Both the position numbers and the translations under genes were made by a program. A stretch of 64,000 nt of DNA, from positions 1-64,000 of the forward strand of contig JAJYKL010000007.1 in assembly GCA_021788625.1 (NCBI GenBank), written 5' to 3'. Under the pieces are notes generated by a model. The model saw nothing but the letters and a program-made list of their open reading frames with translations. It did no database searches and was not told the DNA's origin. Source of the DNA: Chloroflexota bacterium. GTDB lineage: Bacteria; Chloroflexota; Anaerolineae; J036; Brachytrichaceae. This document shows, in pieces, positions 32,877-41,890 of the stretch. Position 1 is the stretch's first letter. Each line of letters opens with the position of its first letter.

Positions 32877-33710
32877 ATGCTGGTCGATACAGCGCTGGAA
32901 GAGTTTGTGCGCGAGGTCAGTCGGCCCGACCCCGAAATAAATCTGTCCCGAGCCGTTTTTGTGATGGGTATGTTTGAATACCCAGACCTGGATGTAGCCG
33001 GATATGAATCGAAACTCGACGATCTGGCTGAATCGGCTGCGCGGGCTGCCCCTGAGGACACTGCGCTGGCTCTGGCCCAATATCTCTTCAACCAACTGGG
33101 TTTCCAGGGCAACGCAGAGCACTATATGGACCCTCGCAACAGCTACCTGAACGAGGTGCTGGAGCGCCGGTTGGGGATTCCCATCAGCCTGTCGGTGCTG
33201 TATATCGAGGTGGCCCGCCGGCTGGGGCTGCGGGCATATGGCGTCGGACTGCCAGGTCACTTCATCGTCCGTGTGACCGAATCGCATGGTGACCTGAGCG
33301 AGCCCGTATTCCTCGATCCGTTCCACGGTGGTGAGCCGATGACTGAGGAGGACTGCCGTGCGCGCGTAGAAGCCATCACGCAGGGCAGCCTGCCATTCGA
33401 TCCGGTTTTCCTGAATCCAGTCGGAGCGCGCTTTATATTGACGCGCATGCTCAATAACCTGAAGAACGTGTATGCCAGCGCACAGGACTTTAATCACGCG
33501 CGTCATGTGGTGGAACGCCTGCTGGTGGTGAATCCGGATAACCCCGAAGAGATTCGTAATCTGGGCCTCATTTATAGTGCTCTGGGGCAGTCGCGCAAGG
33601 CGATCATGCTGCTAAACGACTACCTGGCTGTGAGACCCAACAGCCCCGATGCGCAGACCATCAGGCAACACATCGCTGATCTTTCCGACAGGCTGGCACG
33701 TTGGAATTAA
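32877..33710 (+). CDS. SirB1-family transglutaminase-like/TPR protein
   Basis: About 277 residues. The family signature is clear: PRNSYLNEVLERRLGIPISL, SVLYIEVARRLGLRAYGVGL and PGHFIVRV, with the transglutaminase-like His. The C-terminal TPR pair follows (ARHVVERLLVVNPDNPEEIR, LGQSRKAIMLLNDYLAVRPN). Function in the cell is not established. Homology starts at VREVSRPDPEINLSRA, so the ATG at 32877 fits family length; the upstream ATGs 32820 and 32832 would add up to 19 residues and overlap the thyX promoter. A hairpin follows the stop codon. Confidence 0.83.
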   Translation: MLVDTALEEFVREVSRPDPEINLSRAVFVMGMFEYPDLDVAGYESKLDDLAESAARAAPEDTALALAQYLFNQLGFQGNAEHYMDPRNSYLNEVLERRLGIPISLSVLYIEVARRLGLRAYGVGLPGHFIVRVTESHGDLSEPVFLDPFHGGEPMTEEDCRARVEAITQGSLPFDPVFLNPVGARFILTRMLNNLKNVYASAQDFNHARHVVERLLVVNPDNPEEIRNLGLIYSALGQSRKAIMLLNDYLAVRPNSPDAQTIRQHIADLSDRLARWN

Positions 33711-33744
33711 GGCGGCAGACAGCGAACAAAAAAGTTCGCCGCCT
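33710..33744 (+). terminator. Hairpin after the SirB1-family gene
   Basis: GCGAAC (33722-33727) pairs with GTTCGC (33734-33739) around an A6 loop, extended by AGGCG (33710-33714) with CGCCT (33740-33744) across a seven-base bulge. No T run follows. A repeat array starts immediately after it. Confidence 0.55.
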
Positions 33745-33865
33745 GCATGGTGAGCGCTCATGGTGAGCCAGTCGTCCTTCGACAGGCTCAGGATGTACCC
33801 TTCGACAGGCTCAGGATGTACCCTTCGACAGGCTCAGGATGTACCCTTCGGCAGGCTCACGATAA
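33745..33865. repeat. Dispersed-repeat array, fourth locus
   Basis: CATGGTGAGCGCTCATGGTG begins the array, followed by the hairpin unit and three nearly exact 22-bp copies of the type CCTTCGACAGGCTCAGGATG plus TA. It belongs to the same family as 107-799. The frame that crosses it is not a gene. Confidence 0.88.
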
Positions 33866-33940
33866 ATGCTCTATATCGTGTGTTCATTTACAGGCTGCTC
33901 CAGATCGCGACGATGCTGACCGCTGAGCAAACGGGTCCGG

Positions 33941-34876
33941 CTAGTCGTTGGGATTGGGACGGGAGAGATGGCGAACGGTGAGCCAGAGCAACAGGATACC
34001 TGTGGTCAGATACAGCAGTGTGGTGATCAAAAAAGGCGCAGGAATATTAAAAGGTGTCGTCATACCGGGAATGGGATCGACCGTCATTGAGAGCAGATGA
34101 CCACTTTGCAGCAGGCTGGTCTCGCTCACTGCGAGCGTTGAGATCGGGCTGCAGCTCATCAACACATATTGGACCAGCTGGATGAGCTCAGCCAGAAAGG
34201 GGCGTGTCCGCACAACCGTGCTCGATCTATATAAAACCCCATTTAGCATCGGCAGTGCAATTAAGGTCAACACTGACACACCGATGACGATACCCAATAC
34301 GGTCGTATAGGTGAGGATCATCGCATCGGTTGTACTGCGCTGGCAACAAGATATGTACAGCGCCAGGCACGAAAAGAGGAAACCGGTGGCGAGAATGACG
34401 GCCAATGCTGCAGCGAGTTGACCCACATCCACTCCGCCCAGCAGCAGGGCAAGACTGAGTAGTGGCAGGGAGGCGAAGACGAGCAAGCCGGTAAATCCAT
34501 AACCTGATAGAAACTTACTGGTCACGAGTTGTCTGGGGGTGATGAGCGTCAGGCGCAGCAGGTCGTAAGTGTGACCTTCCCGCTCGCTGCTTAGTGCACC
34601 CGCCGAAAACCATGGCGTGACAAAGCTGACCAGCAGAGTCTGCATTGCGACCACGATATAGAAGAGCGCGCTTCCCACTCGGCTGCTATCATCGATACCG
34701 CTGCTACCCATGGCCGATGCGGTAATGTACACTAACAGCGTAACGCCACCAGCCACCAGCATATAAAGCGTCAGCACACTATAAGACTGCTGGTTGCGCA
34801 TGCGAGAACGCAATTCATGAACGGTCATGGGTCCGAGCGGCAGGCGCAGAGTGGATCGAAGTCTCTCAAGCATCAC
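33941..34876 (-). CDS. ABC-2 type transporter permease
   Basis: 311 residues with about six to seven membrane helices (YMLVAGGVTLLVYITAS, ALFYIVVAMQTLLVSFVTPW, LLVFASLPLLSLALLLGGVD, the C-terminal LLYLTTGILLLWLTVRHL). The amphipathic start GPMTVHELRSRMRNQQSYSV and the element SSEREGHTYDLLRLTLITPR are typical of ABC-2 permeases that work with a separate ATPase. It overlaps the ATPase gene by 11 bp. Substrate unknown; the nucleotide-sugar epimerase upstream hints at an envelope component. Confidence 0.87.
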   Translation of the reverse strand: MMLERLRSTLRLPLGPMTVHELRSRMRNQQSYSVLTLYMLVAGGVTLLVYITASAMGSSGIDDSSRVGSALFYIVVAMQTLLVSFVTPWFSAGALSSEREGHTYDLLRLTLITPRQLVTSKFLSGYGFTGLLVFASLPLLSLALLLGGVDVGQLAAALAVILATGFLFSCLALYISCCQRSTTDAMILTYTTVLGIVIGVSVLTLIALPMLNGVLYRSSTVVRTRPFLAELIQLVQYVLMSCSPISTLAVSETSLLQSGHLLSMTVDPIPGMTTPFNIPAPFLITTLLYLTTGILLLWLTVRHLSRPNPND

Positions 34877-35903
34877 TCCCCTTCACCCCAGCCTCCCCCG
34901 TTTGAGGCTCGATCACTGTAGATTGGACAACGAGCGCCTGGGCTGGATCGTTTTGTTCACCAAACGACACAACCTGTACTCCGCTACGCATCAACATGCG
35001 AAGCAGGTCAGAGGCTTCCTGATAGTTACCATCAAAAGCCACCGATACTTCTTTCAGAACGGTCACCAGGATGGGAGCCTGTTCACGCTCGCCCGCGGCG
35101 GTCAAAGGCCGCTCGCTCTGACCTGAAGATAACAGGTGTGCTTCGCGCACCCCACGGAAGCTGCGCAATATAGATAGGGTCAACGAGGCATTGCCGAAAA
35201 ACCGGATGGTGATGGTGCGCTCATGGTGCAGCAGCGGGTAAATCGTTGCATAGTCGCCGGACAGCACCACCCGACCACGATCCATGACAGCCAAATGGGT
35301 GCACAGGTTCGTGATGTCCGCGATGGAGGATGTCGTCACGACAATGGTTTTACCCATGCTGCGCAGCTCCTTGATGAGCTCCCGCAGCTCCACGTGAGCG
35401 CGTGGGTCGGAGCCTGAAATGGGTTCGTCGAGACACAGGATCTGAGGGTCGTATGTGAGAGCGCGAGCCAGACCCAAACGCTGTCGCATCCCGCGTGTCA
35501 GTCGGGTTAGGGGTGCGTCACGGTGGTGAGTCAGATCGACCAGTGCCAGGAGGTCCCGTACCAGTGCCGGCTGATCAGCGTTGGAGACGCCATAGCTGGC
35601 GGCGAAAAACTGCAGATATTCGCTCACACACATATCGGGATACATGCCGAAGACCTGTGGCATATATCCGACAATGCGCCGGACGCGCGCGGGACTTCGC
35701 CTGAGTGTCGCATCGGCTATTACCGCATCACCTGCCGTAGGCGCCGCCAAAGTGGCCAGCAGACGCAATAGAGTGGTCTTACCTGCCCCGGTCGCGCCGA
35801 TAACGCCGAAGATCGATCCGGCGGGTATAACCAGGTTGACCTGATCCACGGCAGTGTGTCTGCCGTAGCTCTTGGTGAGGTCAAACGTCTCAACTAGATT
35901 CAT
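34866..35903 (-). CDS. ABC transporter ATP-binding protein
   Basis: 345 residues. Walker A GATGAGKTTL, Q-loop region VGYMPQVFGMYPDM, signature LTRGMRQRLGLARAL (LSGGQ replaced by LTRGM, as in many ABC-2 systems) and Walker B ILCLDEP, followed by the D-loop GSDP. The H-loop position reads TTSSIAD rather than having the usual His, which is odd. The C-terminal 100 residues (after VVLSGDYATIYPLLHHERTI) form an extra regulatory domain. It energises the ABC-2 permease that overlaps it. Confidence 0.9.
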   Translation of the reverse strand: MNLVETFDLTKSYGRHTAVDQVNLVIPAGSIFGVIGATGAGKTTLLRLLATLAAPTAGDAVIADATLRRSPARVRRIVGYMPQVFGMYPDMCVSEYLQFFAASYGVSNADQPALVRDLLALVDLTHHRDAPLTRLTRGMRQRLGLARALTYDPQILCLDEPISGSDPRAHVELRELIKELRSMGKTIVVTTSSIADITNLCTHLAVMDRGRVVLSGDYATIYPLLHHERTITIRFFGNASLTLSILRSFRGVREAHLLSSGQSERPLTAAGEREQAPILVTVLKEVSVAFDGNYQEASDLLRMLMRSGVQVVSFGEQNDPAQALVVQSTVIEPQTGEAGVKGSDA

Positions 35904-35946
35904 AGGTATGCCCCGTTTGGCTAGAACCTATCCTGATAAGCGCCCA

Positions 35947-35977
35947 GATGTCTGACTTCTTTGAGAAGTCAGACATC
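35947..35977. repeat. Dispersed palindromic repeat, copy 3
   Basis: GATGTCTGACTTCT (35947-35960) and its complement (35964-35977) flank TTG. The left flank AACCTATCCTGATAAGCGCC resembles that at 30047-30066. It separates the ABC transporter pair from the epimerase gene and may act as a terminator. Confidence 0.88.
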
Positions 35978-36000
35978 GCACCTCCATGGTACCGCACGTG

Positions 36001-36936
36001 TCAGGCCGGAGTGTGCGTGGCTATCAACTGGGTGTGGATGTATTGGCGAAGGCCCTGTTCCAATGTGACGCGCGTCTCATATCCCAGTCGTTCATGAGCC
36101 CGGCTCAACTCCGCGCACATACGCGACACCCCGCCCGAATCCGCGGTGACATGAAGAGGCACCAATTCCTTGCCCAGCACCCGGCTGATGCTGGCGACCA
36201 GGTCGTTAATACTACAGGCAACACCACTGCCGACGTTGATGGTCAGGCGGCTCACATGGGGCGCACTCGCAGCACTCACCAGAGCGTTGACCACATCGTC
36301 AATATAGACAAAGTCTCGCATCTGCTTGCCATTGCCATGCACGATGATGGATCCGCCGGTGAGCGCCTGCCGGACGATGGCGGGGATGACAGGCGGGTGC
36401 GACACCCGTGCCTGTTGGCCGGGTCCATAAGCATTGAAGATGCGCAGCGCCACAGTCTCCATGCCCCACAGGGCACCAATTGTATGCAGGTAATATTCGG
36501 CCGCCAGTTTGCTGACGGCGTAGGGCGAGCTGGGGTTGGGAATGCTGTCTTCCTTTAGCGGTTGTACCAGTTGCTCACCGTACACTGCACCGGATGAACC
36601 CAGGACTACACGGCGAACTCCGGCATCACGCATAGCCTGCATCAGAGCAACCGTACCTCCCACATTGGTAGCGTTGTAGTCGAGCGGGTAGAGCACCGAC
36701 TCCGGCACCGATACGCGCGCGGCCAGATGATAGACGCAATCGATGCCCTGCAATAGTGACCACAGCTTGGGCACGTCCGCTACATCGCCACGCGTCAGGT
36801 GCACCGCCTGATCCAAACGCGCAGGCTCGCCGGAGCTCAGGTCGTCGATGACACGCACCACATGCCCGGCGCGCACGAGCGTATTGCACAGCGCTGCGCC
36901 GATAAAACCCGCGCCACCTGTAACAAGATATTTCAT
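36001..36936 (-). CDS. NAD-dependent nucleotide-sugar epimerase/dehydratase
   Basis: 311 residues, extended short-chain dehydrogenase. The NAD site VTGGAGFIGAALCN, the catalytic YxxxK as YAVSKLAAEYY with Ser in LGSSGAVYGE, and the sugar-binding segment NAYGPGQQARVSHPPVI are all present. It resembles UDP-glucose 4-epimerase and GDP/dTDP-sugar enzymes; the exact sugar cannot be assigned. It lies 6 bp after the HIT gene in a minus-strand run with a lipoprotein gene. Confidence 0.9.
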   Translation of the reverse strand: MKYLVTGGAGFIGAALCNTLVRAGHVVRVIDDLSSGEPARLDQAVHLTRGDVADVPKLWSLLQGIDCVYHLAARVSVPESVLYPLDYNATNVGGTVALMQAMRDAGVRRVVLGSSGAVYGEQLVQPLKEDSIPNPSSPYAVSKLAAEYYLHTIGALWGMETVALRIFNAYGPGQQARVSHPPVIPAIVRQALTGGSIIVHGNGKQMRDFVYIDDVVNALVSAASAPHVSRLTINVGSGVACSINDLVASISRVLGKELVPLHVTADSGGVSRMCAELSRAHERLGYETRVTLEQGLRQYIHTQLIATHTPA

Positions 36937-36942
36937 ATTGGT

Positions 36943-37302
36943 TTAACCGGGCGGCCAGGTCATCCGGCGTCCGCCGAGCAGATGGAGGTGAAGGTGATAG
37001 ACGGTCTGGCCACCATGTTGATTACAGTTCACTACGATGCGATACCCACTTTGATCGATGCCAAGCTGCCCAGCCAGTCGTTGGGCGGTTAATATCATTT
37101 TCCCAAGTAAACATGCATCCTCTGGTGTCGCATCGTTCAAGGTACGCAGTGGCTTATTGGGCACAACCAAAACATGGGTAGGCGCAACGGGGTTGGCATC
37201 CTGAAATGCAGTCACCTCTTCATCCTGATACAGAATTCGTGCAGGCACTTCGCGCTGTACGATTTTCAGGAAAACGTTATCGTCTGCAAAGCTGTCTGGC
37301 AT
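36943..37302 (-). CDS. HIT-family nucleotide hydrolase/transferase (HINT-like)
   Basis: 119 residues, the normal length for HinT. The histidine triad is HLHLHLLGGRRM (His-x-His-x-His) near the C-terminus, and the N-terminus reads FLKIVQREVPARILYQDEEV, FQDANPVAPTHVLVVPNKP. The family cleaves adenosine phosphoramidates and aminoacyl-AMP. It is co-directional and 18 bp from the upstream lipoprotein gene. Confidence 0.94.
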   Translation of the reverse strand: MPDSFADDNVFLKIVQREVPARILYQDEEVTAFQDANPVAPTHVLVVPNKPLRTLNDATPEDACLLGKMILTAQRLAGQLGIDQSGYRIVVNCNQHGGQTVYHLHLHLLGGRRMTWPPG

Positions 37303-37320
37303 GCCGCAAAGTGTACCAGT

Positions 37321-38001
37321 TCATTGTTTGAGTGCCGTCACACTGACGTTGTCGAATGAGATGTCCGTTCCAGGCTTGTCGAGCAGGGTAAGCGCGAACA
37401 ACCCAATGTCTCCTTCCGAGAAGGTTTTATCAACCCGTTGAGCGACCTGCTGATCATTAATAAAGAAGGTGAAGGCATCTCCCTTCATGATGACTTTGAG
37501 TTTATTGATGGCATTGCCTGTGTGGATGGTCGGACTGGCCGTCCAGTCAGCCCAGTTACTCCAGATGCCATTTTGCATGATACCGGCTCGCCAATAACCA
37601 TCCGACGAGATCTCGAAGTGGTAGAAGTTCTTGCGGTCCCTCACCCGAAAGAGAACCCCAAAGCCGTTATCTATCGGCCCGCCATTTGGCTGCGTCTCCA
37701 CTTCAAATACGCCATCGCCAAACTTCTTGCCAGCCAGGCTCCATTGGGTCAGGTTTTCCTGTTTGATTACGAAACGCAGTTTGCCGGAGTCGTACTTCAC
37801 ATCAGCGGAAATATCGGAAAGTGTCTGCCAGCCGCTGCTGGGGCTGCTGAAGTCATCGCTATAGGGAAGGGGAGTGGTATTGGATGGCTTCGCGCAGGAG
37901 GTGACCAGAAGTAACACGCAACAGAGGCATGAAACCGTGATTGCCTTAAGGCGTAAGGAGCGTTGAACCTCATTAGCCGTGCGATTTGCTGTTATAGCCA
38001 C
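37321..38001 (-). CDS. Lipoprotein with LamG/DUF1080-like beta-sandwich domain
   Basis: About 226 residues. A lipoprotein signal ends in LLLVTSC; after it PYSDDFSSPSSGWQTLSDIS opens a jelly-roll domain that continues with FEVETQPNGGPIDNGFGVLF, YHFEISSDGYWRAGI and GDIGLFALTLLDKPGTDISF. Such domains bind or process carbohydrates, but no catalytic residue is evident. An ATG at 38106 is in frame but would overlap the divergent gene; GTG at 38001 gives a normal signal peptide. The two divergent start codons are only about 20 bp apart. Confidence 0.75.
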   Translation of the reverse strand: MAITANRTANEVQRSLRLKAITVSCLCCVLLLVTSCAKPSNTTPLPYSDDFSSPSSGWQTLSDISADVKYDSGKLRFVIKQENLTQWSLAGKKFGDGVFEVETQPNGGPIDNGFGVLFRVRDRKNFYHFEISSDGYWRAGIMQNGIWSNWADWTASPTIHTGNAINKLKVIMKGDAFTFFINDQQVAQRVDKTFSEGDIGLFALTLLDKPGTDISFDNVSVTALKQ

Positions 38002-38022
38002 GCCTAAAATTATAATAACTAA

Positions 38023-39171
38023 ATGGGGCGAATTCAAACGGGTCTTATTGTGGTATTGGTGGTAGGAGTAATGGGAGCGGGATGCGCGAATAACTCGTTT
38101 ATTCAACCGACCAGTGTGCCAACAGCTGCACTGCGGCAGGTTACCCGGACCGCCACTCCCACCATGCTGCCGACTGCGACCCGCACAGTATTGGTGGTGA
38201 CGAAACCTGCCATGGCCACCAGCACATTAACCCCAACCCTCAACCTGGCACCGTCGGCCACTCCCTGGTCTACCTCCACAGTGATACCTACCATAACGGC
38301 AGGGCCCATTATTACGCCCGCGCCGACTTATACCGCAGGCACAAACGTGCTGCAGGCTCTATCGCGTACATACGGGATTTCCATAGCTGTCACTCCAGAA
38401 GTTAATGTGGCGGCGCAGGCAAGCTGGTTCGTGTCCAAGCCGGAAAGTGACCAGAAACCTCAGGCTGACACGCTGGCTATGACCCGCAAGGCAGTAGTGC
38501 CCATACTGATGTATCACTACATCTCGGTGCCGCCAAAGGACGCGGACCGCATCCGGCTTGACCTGTCGGTTACACCGGACAACTTTGAGAAGCAACTGCA
38601 ATATCTGACAACTTATAGCTACACCACAGTCAGCCTGTATGATGTATACAACTATCTGGCAACCGGAACAGCCCTGCCACCACGACCGGTGGTCCTTACT
38701 TTTGACGATGGATACCGGGATGCCTACGTTAATGCCTTCGCCCTGCTTAAGAAGTACCACATGACCGGCACCTTTTTCATCATTACGGACCTCGTGAACA
38801 GCAATAATCCCAGTTATCTAACCTGGGACATGGTCAAGGAGATGTCAGCGGCAGGCATGAGTATCGAGTCGCACACAATGTCGCACCCGGATATGCGCAA
38901 TCGCTCATTTGCATTCCTGGTGTACCAGATACTGGGCCCGATTGAGGCGATTACAGCCTATACGGGGCATCGGCCGCACTTCTTTTGCTACCCTTATGGG
39001 CGTTATGATAATGCTGTGATCCGCGTTCTTGCATCAGCCGACACATGGGGAGCTCTGACCACTCAGTACGGCACCGTTCATACCCTGGCTGGCGCGATGG
39101 TCTGGCCACGCGTGCGCGTGCATGGTTCGACGACCCTCACTGAGTTCGGTTACCTGGTGAAAACCAGTTAA
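38023..39171 (+). CDS. Polysaccharide deacetylase (NodB-type) lipoprotein
   Basis: 382 residues. The lipobox GAGC ends the signal (Cys near residue 22), then a Thr/Pro-rich linker of about 90 residues. The NodB domain (about 160-375) starts with VVPILMYHYI, has the metal pair in LTFDDGYRDA (catalytic Asp and metal Asp), SHTMSHP (metal His-x3-His) and a later PYGRYDNAV. It probably removes acetyl groups from a cell-surface or cell-wall polysaccharide outside the membrane. An FtsX-like permease gene follows 32 bp later. Confidence 0.92.
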   Translation: MGRIQTGLIVVLVVGVMGAGCANNSFIQPTSVPTAALRQVTRTATPTMLPTATRTVLVVTKPAMATSTLTPTLNLAPSATPWSTSTVIPTITAGPIITPAPTYTAGTNVLQALSRTYGISIAVTPEVNVAAQASWFVSKPESDQKPQADTLAMTRKAVVPILMYHYISVPPKDADRIRLDLSVTPDNFEKQLQYLTTYSYTTVSLYDVYNYLATGTALPPRPVVLTFDDGYRDAYVNAFALLKKYHMTGTFFIITDLVNSNNPSYLTWDMVKEMSAAGMSIESHTMSHPDMRNRSFAFLVYQILGPIEAITAYTGHRPHFFCYPYGRYDNAVIRVLASADTWGALTTQYGTVHTLAGAMVWPRVRVHGSTTLTEFGYLVKTS

Positions 39172-39203
39172 CCATTCGATACCTGGTACCTGCGGGGAGA
39201 GTA

Positions 39204-41792
39204 GTGATCTATAAGACTGGATTGCGTTATCTGTTGCGCCGGCCGCTCCAGTCCATTTTGTGCATACTGGGAATCGCTTTGGGCGTGGCCGTCACGGTCG
39301 CGATCGACCTGGCCAACTCCAGCGCAGCCAGAGCATTCAACCTGAGCACCGAGGCGGTCGCGGGTCGAGCCAACTATCAGATAGCAGGCACTGGGGGCAG
39401 TCTGAACGAAGATGTATATCGAAAGCTCAAAGTGAACCTGGGCATCCAGGATGCTGCACCCGTGGTGGACGGCTATGCCACGGCGATCGAGCTGGACCAG
39501 CAGCCATTGCATATTCTGGGAGTGGACGTCTTTGCTGAAGCGCCCTTTCGTGACTATTTTGGCCAGCGTATTACGCAGCTGGATATGCTGGCCCTCACCA
39601 ATTTCCTGACGCATCCTGACGCGATCCTGATCGGTCAGGCGTTGGCTCAACATTACGGACTAAAAGTCGGCTCGGCATTTACCTTGCGTATCGGCGATCG
39701 GCAGCAAGTGGTGCATGTTGTGGGCATCCTGGTAACCGCTGACAATGCCAGCCGTGCCGCACTAAATAACCTGGGCATCATGGACATCAGTGCCGCGCAG
39801 GAACTATTCGCGCTAAATGGCCGGCTTACTCACATTGACCTCATAATTGATGACCACACCCCTGAGGGGCGCCTTGAATTAAGCCGTATCCAATCCATAC
39901 TGCCACCGGATACCAGTATCGTAAAACCTCAGGCACGTAATGCCAGCGTCGAAAGCCTGTCCGACTCTTTCGAGCTGAACCTAACGGCGCTCAGCTTGCT
40001 GGCGATGGTGGTAGGCATGTTCCTGATCTACAACACGATCACGTTTTCGGTCGTTCAGCGAAGGCCAATCTTTGGCATCTTGCGTTGTCTGGGCGTTACG
40101 CGGGGCGAGGTGTTTCGACTCGTGATTGCAGAATCCATACTGCTTGGCCTGATCGGCTCGCTGATCGGTCTTGGCCTGGGGATCGTGTTGGGTCGCGCTG
40201 CAGTGGCACTGGTCACGCGCACAATCAATGATTTGTATTACGTCGTTGCAGTTAGCTCGGTGACTGTCGATCCCGGTTCGCTGATTAAGGGCATCGGCAT
40301 GGGATTGGGTGCAGCTGTGCTGGCAGCCCTGCCGCCGGCTTACGAGGCGACGAGCATCCCGCCCATCGGCGCCCTGGCTCGATCGAACATCGAGCGTCGG
40401 GTCCGCCGCCTGTTACCCTGGGTGGCTGCGCTGGGGTTGGTGCTGCTGGCCATAGGAGCCATGCTGCTGCTGGCAACGAAGTCGCTGGGGGTGAATCTGG
40501 CGGGCATCTTCGGCGTGGTGGTCGGCCTGGCACTTGTGTCGCCCTGGATAACTGTTGTTTTGATGCAGGTGCTCACTCCACTGGCTGGGCATCTGGCGGG
40601 TATCATCGGACGCCTCGCGACCCGTAGCGTTGTGAACTCTCTATCGCGCACGTCCATTGCCATCGCTGCGTTGATGATCACCGTCTCGGTCATCATTGGC
40701 CTGCAAACGATGATAGGTAGTTTTCGCACCACCGTGCAGAACTGGCTCGACGTGACGCTATTGGCTGATATCTATGTATCGCCTCCTTCCAGCGGAGTAA
40801 ACAATCCGGATAATGTGATGGACCCTGCGCTGGCTCAGGAGTTTAAAGCCGTGCCGGGAGTGCGCGCTGTCACCACACTGCTGCGCCTGCCCGCCTCTTT
40901 TATAGAGGGCTCGACGAAGCAGCCTGACCCGCAGTGGCAAAAAGCTGAGATGCTGGTAGTCCATGCAGAGACCAATCGCCAGGCGGCCAGCTTCGTCTGG
41001 TCAGATGGGCCACCCGGCGACGTATGGCGCGCGATGCTCGCAAACGACGAGGTGCAGGTATCAGAGCCATTTGCCAACCGGTATGGCATCACACCAGCAC
41101 ACAACTTATTGACGCTCCAGACTCAGCAAGGCCCGAGAGTGTTCCGGGTGGCAGGGGTGTACTACGACTATTCCGCCGATCAGGGCATCGTATTGATGCG
41201 CCGTGAGGAATTTGATCGTTACTGGCATGACACGCGAATCTCATCGTTGGCAATCTATCTGGATCACAGCGCCAAAACTCACGCTGGATTGCTGGTGAAT
41301 CAAATGCGCCAGCACTTTGCCGGGCATGATCTGGTGATACAGGCCAACAGCAACCTGCGTGCCAATGCGCTGGTTGTGTTTGATCAAACATTCGCCATCA
41401 CCAGGGCCTTGAATCTGCTGGCGACGGTCGTTGCCTTCATCGGGGTATTGAGCGCTTTGATGGCTCTCCAGCTTGAGCGCACGCGAGAACTGGGGGTGCT
41501 GCGTGCGAATGGAATGACGTTAGGACAAATGTGGCGGATGATTTTGCTCGAAACGAGTCTGATGGGCGGCACAGCAGGATTGCTGGCCATGCCAACCGGT
41601 TTTTTGCTGGCTGTGATCCTGATATATATCATCAATCTGCGTGCGTTTGGATGGACGATACAGATGGACTTGCAGTGGACCACCTTTGCACAAGCCATGT
41701 TGATAGCGGTTATCTCTGCATTGCTGGCCGCGATCTATCCCATGCTGCGACTGCGAAAGATGCAGATTGCCGTTGCCATCCACCATGAGTGA
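39204..41792 (+). CDS. FtsX/MacB-like ABC transporter permease, large form
   Basis: 862 residues. Two FtsX units: the N-terminal helix and MacB-type periplasmic domain (ILGIALGVAVTVAIDLANSS onward), three helices around 255-390 (LTALSLLAMVVGMFLIYNTI), another helix set at 405-500, a second periplasmic domain, and the closing FtsX block (LNLLATVVAFIGVLSALMAL, RTRELGVLRANGMTLGQMWR). It starts with GTG at 39204. LolCDE/MacB-like systems move lipoproteins or exported substrates, and need an ATPase that is not encoded next to it. It lies after a polysaccharide deacetylase lipoprotein. Confidence 0.88.
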   Translation: MIYKTGLRYLLRRPLQSILCILGIALGVAVTVAIDLANSSAARAFNLSTEAVAGRANYQIAGTGGSLNEDVYRKLKVNLGIQDAAPVVDGYATAIELDQQPLHILGVDVFAEAPFRDYFGQRITQLDMLALTNFLTHPDAILIGQALAQHYGLKVGSAFTLRIGDRQQVVHVVGILVTADNASRAALNNLGIMDISAAQELFALNGRLTHIDLIIDDHTPEGRLELSRIQSILPPDTSIVKPQARNASVESLSDSFELNLTALSLLAMVVGMFLIYNTITFSVVQRRPIFGILRCLGVTRGEVFRLVIAESILLGLIGSLIGLGLGIVLGRAAVALVTRTINDLYYVVAVSSVTVDPGSLIKGIGMGLGAAVLAALPPAYEATSIPPIGALARSNIERRVRRLLPWVAALGLVLLAIGAMLLLATKSLGVNLAGIFGVVVGLALVSPWITVVLMQVLTPLAGHLAGIIGRLATRSVVNSLSRTSIAIAALMITVSVIIGLQTMIGSFRTTVQNWLDVTLLADIYVSPPSSGVNNPDNVMDPALAQEFKAVPGVRAVTTLLRLPASFIEGSTKQPDPQWQKAEMLVVHAETNRQAASFVWSDGPPGDVWRAMLANDEVQVSEPFANRYGITPAHNLLTLQTQQGPRVFRVAGVYYDYSADQGIVLMRREEFDRYWHDTRISSLAIYLDHSAKTHAGLLVNQMRQHFAGHDLVIQANSNLRANALVVFDQTFAITRALNLLATVVAFIGVLSALMALQLERTRELGVLRANGMTLGQMWRMILLETSLMGGTAGLLAMPTGFLLAVILIYIINLRAFGWTIQMDLQWTTFAQAMLIAVISALLAAIYPMLRLRKMQIAVAIHHE

Positions 41793-41890
41793 ACCCTTTG
41801 CTCAGCAGGCCGGGCCGCATGTCTATTGAGCAGCGCTGATGCGGCGCCAGGCTGACTCCAGTGCGGCGCTGATGAGCACCCACCCGTCGA

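Noticed and set aside
33760-33981. 73-codon frame after the SirB1-family gene
   Set aside because: Begins inside the repeat array and runs into the permease gene on the other strand.
39204-41792. FtsX cell-division protein
   Set aside because: Too long (862 versus about 300 residues) and with two FtsX units; MacB/LolC-like permease fits better.
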